Origin: Spirosoma rigui
Lineage (GTDB): Bacteria > Bacteroidota > Bacteroidia > Cytophagales > Spirosomataceae
Assembly (NCBI RefSeq): GCF_002067135.1
Contig: NZ_CP020105.1
Location: forward strand, 2,170,001-2,234,000
Length of the DNA stretch: 64,000 nucleotides
Reading direction: 5' to 3'
Shown here: positions 7,974-16,015 of the stretch, in pieces
Position numbering within the stretch: the stretch's first letter is position 1
Layout: every line of letters starts with the position of its first letter
Translations under genes and position numbers: made by a program
Notes under the pieces: generated by a model
Databases searched by the model: none
The model's input: only the letters and a program-made list of their open reading frames with translations
Told to the model about the DNA's origin: nothing

Positions 7974-8027
7974 GGCATGATACGTTGGCGGTAGCTGACT
8001 GCCTGTCATTTACGGATACATAAACGA

Positions 8028-8939
8028 ATGCAACCTACTCTCTTAATTCTGGCGGCCGGTATGGGCAGCCGTTACGGCGGTGTAAAACAGCTCGACCAGT
8101 TCGGCCCACACGGCGAAACCATCATCGACTATTCGCTATTCGATGCCATTCGGGCGGGCTTCGGCAAAGTCGTATTTATCATTCGTGAGGAACTTCGGAG
8201 CGATTTTGAAGAAGTCTTCGGAGCAAAGCTGGCCGGAAAAATCGAAGTCGATTATGCCATTCAGGCGCTCGATTCCTACGTACCTGCTGAAGTGGGCGAG
8301 GTGCAGCGTACCAAACCCTGGGGAACGGGCCACGCCATGCTGTGCGCCAAAAACCATACCGATACGCCCTTTGCCGTTATCAACGCCGATGACTTCTACG
8401 GACTCGAAGCGTTTCAGCTGATCGGCGATTTCCTGCGCACTGATACCGACGATAACCTCCACGCTATGGTTGGCTACGAGGTGAAAAATACGCTGTCGGA
8501 GAACGGATCGGTATCGCGGGGTGTCTGCGCTGTCGATGCCTACGGCCACCTCACGTCGGTTATTGAGCGGACAAAAATATATGAGCAGGAAGGAGCAACG
8601 GAAGGCAACCGGATCGTCTTTGAAGAGAGTGACGGTGTAACGCCCCTGGAGCCGGACACGCCGGTATCGATGAATTTCTGGGGTTTTAAGCCTTCGGTAT
8701 TCCCGCTGCTGGAGCACCAGTTCGAGAGTTATGCCATTGCCAATATTAACTCGCCCAAAGCCGAGTTCTACATTCCAACGGTGATGACGACCCTGATCCA
8801 AACCGAAACGGGTCGTTGCAAAGTGTTCCGCAGTAAGTCGGCCTGGTTCGGTGTGACGTACCCCGAAGATAAGCCAACCGTTCAGGCCGCGTTTCGGCAA
8901 CTGCATGATTCGGGTGCCTATCCGGACAAACTATGGTAA
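8028..8939 (+). CDS. Sugar nucleotidyltransferase family protein
   Basis: A 303-residue protein of the NTP_transferase superfamily, which couples NTPs to sugar phosphates. The N terminus has the nucleotide-binding signature ILAAGMGSRYGGVKQLD, followed by FGPHGETIIDYSLFDA. The metal-binding Asp pair is in NADDFYG. PWGTGHAM is a further nucleotide-binding segment. The family is close to UTP-glucose-1-phosphate and related uridylyltransferases, but the sugar substrate cannot be read from the sequence. It stands alone: the neighbours are divergent hmgA and convergent DUF4136. A terminator follows immediately. Confidence 0.88.
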   Translation: MQPTLLILAAGMGSRYGGVKQLDQFGPHGETIIDYSLFDAIRAGFGKVVFIIREELRSDFEEVFGAKLAGKIEVDYAIQALDSYVPAEVGEVQRTKPWGTGHAMLCAKNHTDTPFAVINADDFYGLEAFQLIGDFLRTDTDDNLHAMVGYEVKNTLSENGSVSRGVCAVDAYGHLTSVIERTKIYEQEGATEGNRIVFEESDGVTPLEPDTPVSMNFWGFKPSVFPLLEHQFESYAIANINSPKAEFYIPTVMTTLIQTETGRCKVFRSKSAWFGVTYPEDKPTVQAAFRQLHDSGAYPDKLW

Positions 8940-8946
8940 ACGAAAA

Positions 8947-8986
8947 CGGGGTGTTCGTGAGCAGTAATCTGCTTACGAACACCCCG
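8947..8986. terminator. Terminator hairpin after nucleotidyltransferase gene
   Basis: CGGGGTGTTCGTGAGCAG (8947-8964) pairs with 8969-8986 with a single G-T pair and a 4-nt loop. It lies between two convergent genes. Confidence 0.75.
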
Positions 8987-9019
8987 ATTGACTAGTATAG
9001 ATCGTTCAGGAAACGCCGA

Positions 9020-9592
9020 TCAACTGTTGCGTTCCGGGAATTTCTCCACAATGCGCTCTGCCTCTTTGGTCAACTGAGCGGCAATCCGGGCCGGATCGCC
9101 CACGGCGTTCTGGACTGAGCCGCGCCAGACAAGTTTCCGGGTTTTAGCATCGACCATATCCACGACGAGCGTACCTGCCTTGTAGTTTTCCTGCACAAAT
9201 TGCTGGCCACCCCAGCCCCAGTAGCCAGGTCCCCAGCCGCCATACCCCCAACGTCCCCAACCCGCAAACGGTCCGTAAAAAGCGGAATTGGGCGTAGAAA
9301 CCGTCCGGGTTTTGTCTTCGACGAAAAAGTGGTATCCCACCAGCAAATCAGGCCGGGACTCAACGGGTTTCAGACCCTTTTCGGCCAGTACTTTGCTCAT
9401 GGTGTTTTCAACATTCTCGGTGGCCAGCGAATTATAGTACAGCGGATTCTGACCCGCTTTGACATCGGAATCCATCCAGGCAAAAGTGCGGTATTTGTTA
9501 AAGTTGACCCGGCCGTTGCTATCCACAACTACCCGGGGCGAACAGGCATTCAGTGTCAGCACGAAGCCAACGAGCATCACGACATATTTCAT
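9020..9592 (-). CDS. DUF4136 domain lipoprotein
   Basis: A 190-residue lipoprotein. The signal peptide ends at LTLNAC (Cys at about residue 17). The domain begins FNKYRTFAWMDSD and includes RPDLLVGYHFFVEDKT and GTLVVDMVDAKTRKLVWRGSV, all typical of DUF4136. A Gly/Trp/Tyr-rich stretch around residues 108-128 (GRWGYGGWGPGYWGWGG) is a low-complexity insert common in this family. Function unknown; it is expected to sit in the periplasm or on the outer membrane. The gene is monocistronic and ends opposite the nucleotidyltransferase gene. Confidence 0.9.
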   Translation of the reverse strand: MKYVVMLVGFVLTLNACSPRVVVDSNGRVNFNKYRTFAWMDSDVKAGQNPLYYNSLATENVENTMSKVLAEKGLKPVESRPDLLVGYHFFVEDKTRTVSTPNSAFYGPFAGWGRWGYGGWGPGYWGWGGQQFVQENYKAGTLVVDMVDAKTRKLVWRGSVQNAVGDPARIAAQLTKEAERIVEKFPERNS

Positions 9593-9679
9593 AGCATCTT
9601 GTTGTTTATATTTCTACAGAACTAGTAGATATATTGAAAGGTTTGCCAAAATGCCGGGTAAACGAAGCGGCTGCGTTGC

Positions 9680-10756
9680 CTACAGGTGTACGGGTAAACC
9701 CGTTTTTGTTGACTCGTAAATGGCCTGGAAAAGCGCCACTACCCGTCGCCCGTCGCTGCCCGTAACCAGGGGTGGCCTGTTCTCCCGAATGGCGTCGCGG
9801 AAGTCGGCAATCTGCAGGCCGAAGAAATAGGTCATGGCATCAATTTGGTTGAAGAAAGCCGTGTCTTCGGCAACAAACGCAGCCAGGGCCGTTTCTTCGC
9901 CGGGTATTGTCCAGATGTCGTTGACGGGCGGCTCACTGATGGTTGTCCGACCGGCAATGAACATTGATCCGCCGTCGGTCTGTACGCCTACCGATGCGCC
10001 ATTCTGCCCGTGAATATGTACTTTGCCGAAGAGGCCGGGTTTCTGGCCGTTGCTTAAAACGAGGTTGCCCAGGCCGCCGTTTTTGAACCGGATGATGGCT
10101 ACGGCGGTGTCTTCTACCTCAATATAGGGGTGGTTGATATTGGCCCAGATGCCGTATACCGAGTCCACTTCACCCATATACCACAGCAGAAGGTCCAGTT
10201 GATGGGGAGCCTGGTTGACCATGACACCACCCCCTTCGCCCGCCCAGGTACCCCGCCACGGATCGCTCTGGTAGTAGGCTTCGTCGCGCCAGCCCAGCAT
10301 CTGAATGGTGCCCAGCGCAGGTTTCCCAATCTGGCCTGTATCGATCGCGTGTTTGATGCGCATAGAGGGTGCGTAAAACCGGCGCTGGCTGATCACACCC
10401 AGGTAACGGCCTGCGCGCTGGGCAGCGTCGATCATGGCGTCGCAGTCGGCGAGTGACGAAGCCAGCGGTTTCTCTACCAGCACGTGCGATCCCGCCAGGA
10501 GCGCGGCCACAGTAGGTTCGCGGTGGGCGGGGTGGGGGGTACAGACCAGGCAGAGGTCGACCTGCTCCTGGCTCACCATATCCTGAACGTCGCTGAAGGC
10601 GCGGATACCGTACTGACTGGCAAACTCTTCGGTCTTCTGGTAGTTTCTACCGTATACAGCAACCAGGATTGTGTCGGGTGTTTGTAAAGCAGCTTTAGCG
10701 TGAAGGTGCGCTACTTTACCGGGGCCAATGATGGCAATGCGAATGGGTTGAGGCAT
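9680..10756 (-). CDS. Gfo/Idh/MocA family oxidoreductase
   Basis: A 358-residue NAD(P)-dependent oxidoreductase of the glucose-fructose oxidoreductase / inositol dehydrogenase family. The Rossmann segment IRIAIIGPGKVAHLHAKA is near the N terminus, and the catalytic-region motif VLVEKPLASS is at about residue 90-100. The C-terminal alpha/beta domain begins near GTIQMLGWRDEAYY, and GGGVMVNQAPHQLDLLLWYMG is the usual active-site helix. I start at the ATG at 10756, 15 codons inside the longest frame, because the dinucleotide fold begins there and it leaves a spacer to the divergent lipoprotein gene. The substrate, probably a sugar or cyclitol, is unknown. Confidence 0.92.
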   Translation of the reverse strand: MPQPIRIAIIGPGKVAHLHAKAALQTPDTILVAVYGRNYQKTEEFASQYGIRAFSDVQDMVSQEQVDLCLVCTPHPAHREPTVAALLAGSHVLVEKPLASSLADCDAMIDAAQRAGRYLGVISQRRFYAPSMRIKHAIDTGQIGKPALGTIQMLGWRDEAYYQSDPWRGTWAGEGGGVMVNQAPHQLDLLLWYMGEVDSVYGIWANINHPYIEVEDTAVAIIRFKNGGLGNLVLSNGQKPGLFGKVHIHGQNGASVGVQTDGGSMFIAGRTTISEPPVNDIWTIPGEETALAAFVAEDTAFFNQIDAMTYFFGLQIADFRDAIRENRPPLVTGSDGRRVVALFQAIYESTKTGLPVHL

Positions 10757-10823
10757 AGTTTTCGGGACGTATTTCAACGAAATGACCACGCGAGGGGTCA
10801 TCTACTCAAAAACACGCGAACGA

Positions 10824-11246
10824 ATGAAACGATTACTGGTTTTTCTCTTTCTTGGTTCGTTGCTGGCCTGCCAGAATAAGGACACTGGCCCCAATCTGCC
10901 CACGTCTGATGCGCTCTACCGAAGCTGGCAATTGACGCAGGTACTATCCAACGGGCAGCCGGTAGCGCTCGACCCTACGCCGACGGTAGTGACGTTCCCG
11001 CGCGACGGCAGCTTCCGGGGTGCCCTGCCTAACGATGGTCGCTGGTGCTGCGAACCCGTTGCTTTCATCGGCAGTGATACGTCCATCCAGTTTATCTGGG
11101 ATACGTCGTCGCCCACCTGTGCGCTCGTCAAATGCCGGGCATCGGTATTCACGCCCGATGTCGCGTGGCAGATCACAACTCTCAACGACACAACGCTGGC
11201 ACTGACCAGCGCCACGACAACACTCACGTTCGCACCGGTTCGTTGA
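10824..11246 (+). CDS. Small lipoprotein, lipocalin-like
   Basis: A 140-residue lipoprotein with signal peptide MKRLLVFLFLGSLLAC (lipobox LLAC). The body resembles the lipocalin-like proteins often seen in the Bacteroidota: YRSWQLTQVLSNGQ at the start, VTFPRDGSFRGALP in the middle, WQITTLNDTTLALT at the end. Four cysteines (CC, and C-x4-C in PTCALVKC) could form disulfides. The start at 10824 is chosen because the signal peptide begins there; the longer frame would run into the promoter region of the divergent oxidoreductase. Function unknown. Confidence 0.78.
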   Translation: MKRLLVFLFLGSLLACQNKDTGPNLPTSDALYRSWQLTQVLSNGQPVALDPTPTVVTFPRDGSFRGALPNDGRWCCEPVAFIGSDTSIQFIWDTSSPTCALVKCRASVFTPDVAWQITTLNDTTLALTSATTTLTFAPVR

Positions 11247-11300
11247 GCGGCTATACGTTAGCCTGTGTTTTACGATCGGGGGCGCATGAGACCCGCAGCA

Positions 11301-12332
11301 CTAGGGTTTCAAAACAACTTTGATCAGGCCTTTCTCCCGGTCATAGAGTCGCTTGAACCAGCTGGCTCCTTCAGTGAGGGGGACTTCGGCACTCAGAATG
11401 GCTTCCACATTCATCCGGCCGGACGAGATCAGACTCAACGCGGCTTCGTATTCACCGTTGATGGCACACGAGCCCTGCAGGCGCAATTGACGCGTTACTA
11501 CGGCCTGTAGGGGTATCTCGACCGTGGGCGCCAGGTTTCCAACCAGTGTGACCGTGGCGCCTTTGCGGACGCAGTCGATGGCGGTTTTGACCGTTGGGCC
11601 CGCGCCAACAACTTCAAACGATACGTCGGCTCCGCGTCCGTGCGTCAGCGCCTGAACCTGCCCCTGAACATCATCACCCTTGGCATTGATGGTATGCGTA
11701 GCACCGAGGGTCCGGGCCAGTGCCAGCCGGTCGTCGTCCAGATCGATCGCGATGATAGTGCCGCACCCGGCCAGTTTCAGCGCCTGGATCACGAACAGAC
11801 CGATCATGCCCGCACCAACTACCACCGCCGAGTCGTTGACCTGAATGGGTGTCAGGCTGACCGCGTGCAGCGCTACGGCCACGGGCTCCACCAGCGCGGC
11901 CTGGGTGAAGGTGACATTCTCCGGAATGGTATACAGGATATGCTGGGGTACGGATACGTATTCGGCAAAGGCGCCCTGCCGTTTGAAATCGGGTGTTGAT
12001 ACGCCTACCACTTCGCGACCGTCGCTGAGGTTGTACTGGCCCCGGCGGCTGTACCAGTCGTCGAGCGCGTACACCGTCGAGTCGAAGGTGACACGGTCGC
12101 CGGTTGCCCAGTTACGAACATCGCTCCCTACGTCGGCAATAATACCACTGGCTTCGTGACCCATCACGATGGGTGGAATCCGGCGTCCGCTGCTGCCATC
12201 CATACCATGAACGTCGGAGCCGCAGATACCCACTGCCTGCACGCGAACCAGTACGTCGTTGGGGCCAATGGCTGGTTTGGCTACGTCCTGTAGCTCAAAA
12301 TGATTGTATTCGGTAAGAACGAGTGCTTTCAT
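11301..12332 (-). CDS. Zinc-type medium-chain dehydrogenase, structural zinc site absent
   Basis: A 343-residue alcohol/polyol dehydrogenase of the medium-chain family. The catalytic zinc ligands are present (ICGSDVH and MGHEASG), as is the NAD(P) fold VVVGAGMIGLFVIQALK with an acidic DLDDDR end that favours NAD. The structural-zinc lobe, normally four Cys in a C-x2-C-x2-C-x7-C pattern, reads YALDDWYSRRGQYNLS with no cysteine. Sorbitol or galactitol-1-phosphate dehydrogenases are the nearest recognisable relatives; the substrate is not identifiable. It lies downstream of the McrB-like gene on the same strand. Confidence 0.9.
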   Translation of the reverse strand: MKALVLTEYNHFELQDVAKPAIGPNDVLVRVQAVGICGSDVHGMDGSSGRRIPPIVMGHEASGIIADVGSDVRNWATGDRVTFDSTVYALDDWYSRRGQYNLSDGREVVGVSTPDFKRQGAFAEYVSVPQHILYTIPENVTFTQAALVEPVAVALHAVSLTPIQVNDSAVVVGAGMIGLFVIQALKLAGCGTIIAIDLDDDRLALARTLGATHTINAKGDDVQGQVQALTHGRGADVSFEVVGAGPTVKTAIDCVRKGATVTLVGNLAPTVEIPLQAVVTRQLRLQGSCAINGEYEAALSLISSGRMNVEAILSAEVPLTEGASWFKRLYDREKGLIKVVLKP

Positions 12333-12363
12333 AGGTAATGGGGCCAGACGGACGTTTCTGCGT

Positions 12364-12446
12364 CCTGTCTGCTTTTATATTTTTTTAGATGCGGCAACCG
12401 GGCGGTTGTCTCCGCGTCCTGTTCGCCTGCATACAAAGCAGACAGG
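12364..12446. repeat. Inverted repeat with distant arms
   Basis: CCTGTCTGCTTT (12364-12375) is complementary to 12435-12446, with 59 nt between. A second related motif (GCGTCCTG) recurs at 12360-12367 and 12414-12421. It fills the spacer after the McrB-like gene and may be its terminator. Confidence 0.4.
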
Positions 12447-12455
12447 CTGTTCGCG

Positions 12456-14057
12456 TTACTTCTGATAAATTCTGATAAACGCCTGGGCGGGGATCTGATC
12501 GTATTCTCCCTGTTGCAGATGCGGATTGATCCGATACGTAACGATCTCGTCAATAGCGTCCGGCATCTCCCCGAATAACGCCGTCGATACCGATGCCGTA
12601 TATTTTTTCTTTGTCCAGATGAGCCGGTGGGCTGGTTCTTTGCCCCAGGCCGGATTGTCGCCCAGAACGAGCTGAATTTTGGCCCAGTCGTTGAAAAAGT
12701 ACTCCTGCAGGAGCGGAATAATCCGGTCGCGGAAGGCGCAGCAGAGATCCGCGTGGCTTGCAACGGTCGTCAGATAGGCGTGGCCGATCTGGTGGTCACG
12801 ATCGAGCAGGTACTCGATACGCTCATTGATGGTTCGCAACAAATGGGGTAGATCAACGCCGTCGACCGTTGCCAGAACCGACGGGTCGGGCAGCATTTCC
12901 CGGAACGAGAACCGCCGGCGCAGGGCAATGTCCAGCAGCGCAATGGACCGGTCGGTGGTATTCATCGTAGCCACGACATACAGGTTGGCGGGCACGCCGA
13001 AACGCTCCTGCGAGTAGGGGAGGGTGAGCCAGAGCTCGTGCTCGGACCCGAGCCGTTTGTCGGTTTCGAGCAGCGTAATCAGATCGCCGAATACGCTGGC
13101 TACGTTGGCCCGGTTTACTTCGTCGATCAGCAGGTAATAGGCTGGCGCTTTCCGAAATTTGCGGATGCGGTTCTCAGCCGTATCGTTCAGGCAGTCGGCG
13201 AGGGTGTGGTAGCCTGCCAGTTGAATGGCCGACAGACAGGCCCGGTGGAAAATGCCCTTGCGCACGCGGTAGCTTACCTGGCTGCCCACAACCTCGGGTC
13301 GAATGCCTTCAACGAACTCTTCGTAGCTGTAGGCGGGGTGGAACGTAACCAGGCTGGCCCGTTCCGACGCGCCCGGCTGAGTGTGCAGGTAGGGCTGGAG
13401 GGCATAGGTTTTACCCGTCCCCGGCGGGCCGAATAAAATCAGGTTGTGCGGCTGGTCGGGCCGGTCGGCCGCTGCATCGTAATCGGCTTCCGGTTCCTCA
13501 ACGCCATAACTGTTTGGGGGCGCATCGCCGAGCGTTGGATCGTCGGCGAGCCGGAGCAGATCAGTCAGCAGCGCTTCGTCTTCGGCGGCCTGGTAAATGT
13601 CGGCATTATGGCGGGCCGAGTGCGGGCCCCGCTTGGCGGTTTCGGCCAGTTCGGGCAGGCAGTCTTCCCAGCATTTCCGGATGGCCGGATTCTGAAGCAG
13701 GTGCGCGTCGGAGTGGCCAATAACGACTGATACGTACTCGGATTTATCGGTCAGGGGAACAAAGTCGATTTCCCGGATGGCGCTCAACTGGTCGCGGCAT
13801 CCCCGTTTAATGGTAAGCCAGTATTCCACTTCGCTGCGGTTGGGTTTGACCAGGCGCAGCGCCAGGAAAAAGTTGATGTTCGCGGTTATCGCTTTCTGAT
13901 CCTTTCGAACGGTAAAGGCCAGCCGGGCGTCGCCATTGGGCAGGTTGATGATATCGATGAGCTCCTTCAGCAGGCTAAAAAACCGCCGAACGGCTTCGGG
14001 ATTTCCGATGTCGCGGATTCGGTCAATGAGAGATTGCTGCTGGGTGTCGGTAAGCAC
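12456..14057 (-). CDS. Stand-alone McrB-like AAA+ ATPase
   Basis: A 533-residue AAA+ protein of the McrB subfamily. Residues 1-190 form an N-terminal domain I do not recognise. The motor follows: Walker A GPPGTGKT (210-217), the McrB-type TFHPAYSYEEFVEG (238-251), Walker B YYLLIDEVNRAN (307-318), sensor segment ATMNTTDRS (363-371) and the arginine-rich LRRRFSF (379-385). In McrBC this motor binds GTP and drives the McrC nuclease to cut modified DNA. No mcrC or other nuclease gene is beside it, so the partner is either elsewhere or absent. The C terminus after about 450 is short. It might be an anti-phage component or a housekeeping MoxR/McrB-like ATPase. Confidence 0.85.
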   Translation of the reverse strand: MLTDTQQQSLIDRIRDIGNPEAVRRFFSLLKELIDIINLPNGDARLAFTVRKDQKAITANINFFLALRLVKPNRSEVEYWLTIKRGCRDQLSAIREIDFVPLTDKSEYVSVVIGHSDAHLLQNPAIRKCWEDCLPELAETAKRGPHSARHNADIYQAAEDEALLTDLLRLADDPTLGDAPPNSYGVEEPEADYDAAADRPDQPHNLILFGPPGTGKTYALQPYLHTQPGASERASLVTFHPAYSYEEFVEGIRPEVVGSQVSYRVRKGIFHRACLSAIQLAGYHTLADCLNDTAENRIRKFRKAPAYYLLIDEVNRANVASVFGDLITLLETDKRLGSEHELWLTLPYSQERFGVPANLYVVATMNTTDRSIALLDIALRRRFSFREMLPDPSVLATVDGVDLPHLLRTINERIEYLLDRDHQIGHAYLTTVASHADLCCAFRDRIIPLLQEYFFNDWAKIQLVLGDNPAWGKEPAHRLIWTKKKYTASVSTALFGEMPDAIDEIVTYRINPHLQQGEYDQIPAQAFIRIYQK

Positions 14058-14162
14058 AATACGCGGAAAAATAGGTGGGACGAAACTACAAAAAAAATAG
14101 GGTTTTGATCGGTGTTAGTCTATCGCTTCCATGTACATTTACTGTTTGTATAATAACCGCTT

Positions 14163-15032
14163 ATGAAACGTAGCATTTTACTTATTTTGTTATTTGTGCC
14201 CATGTTTCTTACGGCCCTGGTTGCCTGTAAACATAGCACGGATGCGCAACCCGCCGTTTGTCGGTTAATCAGTACAACCGACCAGCTGATTGAAGCAAAC
14301 GGTCGCCTGACCGACGAGATGCAGCGCACCTTTACCTATAACAACGCTTTGTTAACGTCTGTTGCCGAGCGATCCACAAATCAGGAGGCAGGCTTTTTGC
14401 TGGAACGCGCCAACCAGCGTGTTGTCCGGGCGGCCAACGGAGCCACGGCCATGGCGCTAGCCTATGAGTCGAGTGCCACGCAACCCGGCAGTGCTACGTT
14501 TACGCAGGCCAACAGGGTCATGTCGACATTTACCATGGTTTATAACGCGGCCGGCCGTATGACCCGCATCGTAGAAAGCCGGTCTGTATTACCCGGCAAC
14601 TCGCTGACTGTGGCGCGTGATTTTACGTTTACGTATGATGACGCCGGTAATTTAACCACTGAACAGACGCGCTCAACGCTCATCGATGGGACTATGGTAG
14701 CGCAGCAAACGGAGTACACGCCGGGTGCCAATCCCTCGCCCTATACGCAGTTCTCCGAACGGGCGCTGTTAACGGTCGTGGCCCTGAGTCAGGGTGTCGA
14801 AACGCGACCGGGCCGGTTCTGGCACCTCAACGCCCCCCTGGCCCAGAAGTCCTACGTGCTGACCAGCAGTGGTACCCGTGGTAACCTGCGCGACTCATCG
14901 ACGTTTGCTCCTGTCTACGATGCGACCAATAAACTGGTGAATCAGGCGCAGCAGGCCTACCTGTTTCAGCTGAGTGATCCTACCCCCGTTACCAAGCGGA
15001 ATAAGCAGACCTACGAATACCAGTGCGATTGA
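14163..15032 (+). CDS. Hypothetical lipoprotein with YD-repeat-like segments
   Basis: A 289-residue lipoprotein with signal peptide MKRSILLILLFVPMFLTALVAC. The body contains segments such as RTFTYNNALLTSV, MVYNAAGRMTRIVE and DFTFTYDDAGNLTTEQT, which look like the beta-strand repeats (Y-x-x-x-G-x-L/M) of YD/RHS-like or DUF4595-type surface proteins of the Bacteroidota. I do not recognise a specific family. It is probably a cell-envelope protein of unknown role. It is flanked by the divergent McrB-like gene and, 78 bp downstream, by an AraC-type regulator gene on the same strand. Confidence 0.75.
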   Translation: MKRSILLILLFVPMFLTALVACKHSTDAQPAVCRLISTTDQLIEANGRLTDEMQRTFTYNNALLTSVAERSTNQEAGFLLERANQRVVRAANGATAMALAYESSATQPGSATFTQANRVMSTFTMVYNAAGRMTRIVESRSVLPGNSLTVARDFTFTYDDAGNLTTEQTRSTLIDGTMVAQQTEYTPGANPSPYTQFSERALLTVVALSQGVETRPGRFWHLNAPLAQKSYVLTSSGTRGNLRDSSTFAPVYDATNKLVNQAQQAYLFQLSDPTPVTKRNKQTYEYQCD

Positions 15033-15110
15033 GAAAGACGCGCGGGTGAGACAACAACCGGATACTCAATGGCGGCTGGTCGTATGGCCCGGCGTCCGTA
15101 TCTTCAGCCT

Positions 15111-15944
15111 ATGGTTGTCCTGTCCAACGTACTGCCGCACCCCGCGCTACGGCCTTATGTGAACCATTACTTTTTGCTTCACATGGACCTGAAAAGCGTT
15201 CCTGCCGGGCAACGCATCAAACCGTTTCCGCCCGATGCCGATCAGGTACTTTATTTTTATCCACGTAGTGACGTAAAGACCGTTGTTCCCGATACGGCGG
15301 AAACCCGGGTCAACGCATCGAGTATTTTCGTTGGGCAGCAAACCTCCCGGATCAACCTGCACTTCGGCGAAGATCATCTCATCATCTGCGTTTGCTTTCG
15401 GGCGGGTTTTCTCCATCAGTTCCTCGGCAAATTGCCCCTGACGGCTTTCCAGGGCAAAGAAGTCAGTGCCGAGGACCTGACCGATAACCGCATTCGTGAC
15501 CTGAATGACCAGCTGCGGGCCGAAACCGACTACTGGCGTATGCTTAGACTAATCGATGTGTATTTACGCCAATCGATAGCCCGCATCTCGGTCGATCTCC
15601 AGCCGATCGACCGGGCCATTGTAGCCATGAAAAAGGCCAGACAATCGCTTTCGCTCGACTGGCTGGCCGACCAGGCTTGTTTGAGCCCCCGTCAGTTTGA
15701 GCGTAAGTTTATGGAACGGATGGGCATGAGTCCTAAGTTTTACGCCCGTATAGCCCGTTTTGATCAGGCGTATAAGCTGAAAGTCAGTAACCCCACACTC
15801 GACTGGCTCGATGTGGCGTATAGCTGCGGCTATTTCGATTTTTCGCATCTGGTACGCGATTTTCGCCAGTTTGCGGAGGTGACTCCCTCCATGCTCCTCG
15901 CGCAGGAACTGGCTTCTCCCGATTACCACATTCTGCGGGTATAA
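15111..15944 (+). CDS. AraC family transcriptional regulator
   Basis: A 277-residue regulator. The N-terminal 150 residues resemble the DUF6597-type sensing domain (LPHPALRPYVNHYFLLH, IKPFPPDADQVLYFYP, SSIFVGQQTSRINLHF). The C-terminal 100 residues carry the two AraC helix-turn-helix motifs: LDWLADQACLSPRQFERKF and LDVAYSCGYFDFSHLVRDF followed by EVTP. I use the internal ATG at 15111, where homology to the family begins, rather than the longer frame. The neighbouring amidohydrolase gene may be a target (inference from position only). Confidence 0.9.
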   Translation: MVVLSNVLPHPALRPYVNHYFLLHMDLKSVPAGQRIKPFPPDADQVLYFYPRSDVKTVVPDTAETRVNASSIFVGQQTSRINLHFGEDHLIICVCFRAGFLHQFLGKLPLTAFQGKEVSAEDLTDNRIRDLNDQLRAETDYWRMLRLIDVYLRQSIARISVDLQPIDRAIVAMKKARQSLSLDWLADQACLSPRQFERKFMERMGMSPKFYARIARFDQAYKLKVSNPTLDWLDVAYSCGYFDFSHLVRDFRQFAEVTPSMLLAQELASPDYHILRV

Positions 15945-15982
15945 TGTCGTTTTTTTACACCTGACCGCCTATCCGGCCCGGC

Positions 15983-15990
15983 TACATTTG
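15983..15990 (+). promoter_or_regulatory. Candidate -7 promoter element for amidohydrolase
   Basis: TACATTTG matches TAnnTTTG and lies 26 bp before the amidohydrolase start codon. Confidence 0.5.
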
Positions 15991-16015
15991 TGTGATCACA
16001 TAACGCAGCACACAC

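Larger units (their letters stand above)
7544..8027. other. Divergent intergenic region, hmgA / nucleotidyltransferase
   Basis: A 484-bp spacer between divergent genes. It is AT-rich at 7620-7715, where the candidate hmgA operator repeats lie. A -7-like element for the nucleotidyltransferase gene occurs at 7966-7973. One open frame at 7729-7980 (83 codons) has no recognisable features and low-complexity composition, so I do not call it a gene. Confidence 0.6.

Noticed and set aside
7729-7980. 83-codon open frame in the hmgA / nucleotidyltransferase spacer
   Set aside because: No motif or signal peptide, and the region includes the likely promoter of the next gene.
12329-14057. Complete McrBC restriction system
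   Set aside because: Only the McrB-like motor gene is present; the downstream gene is a dehydrogenase and no McrC-like nuclease is visible on either strand.
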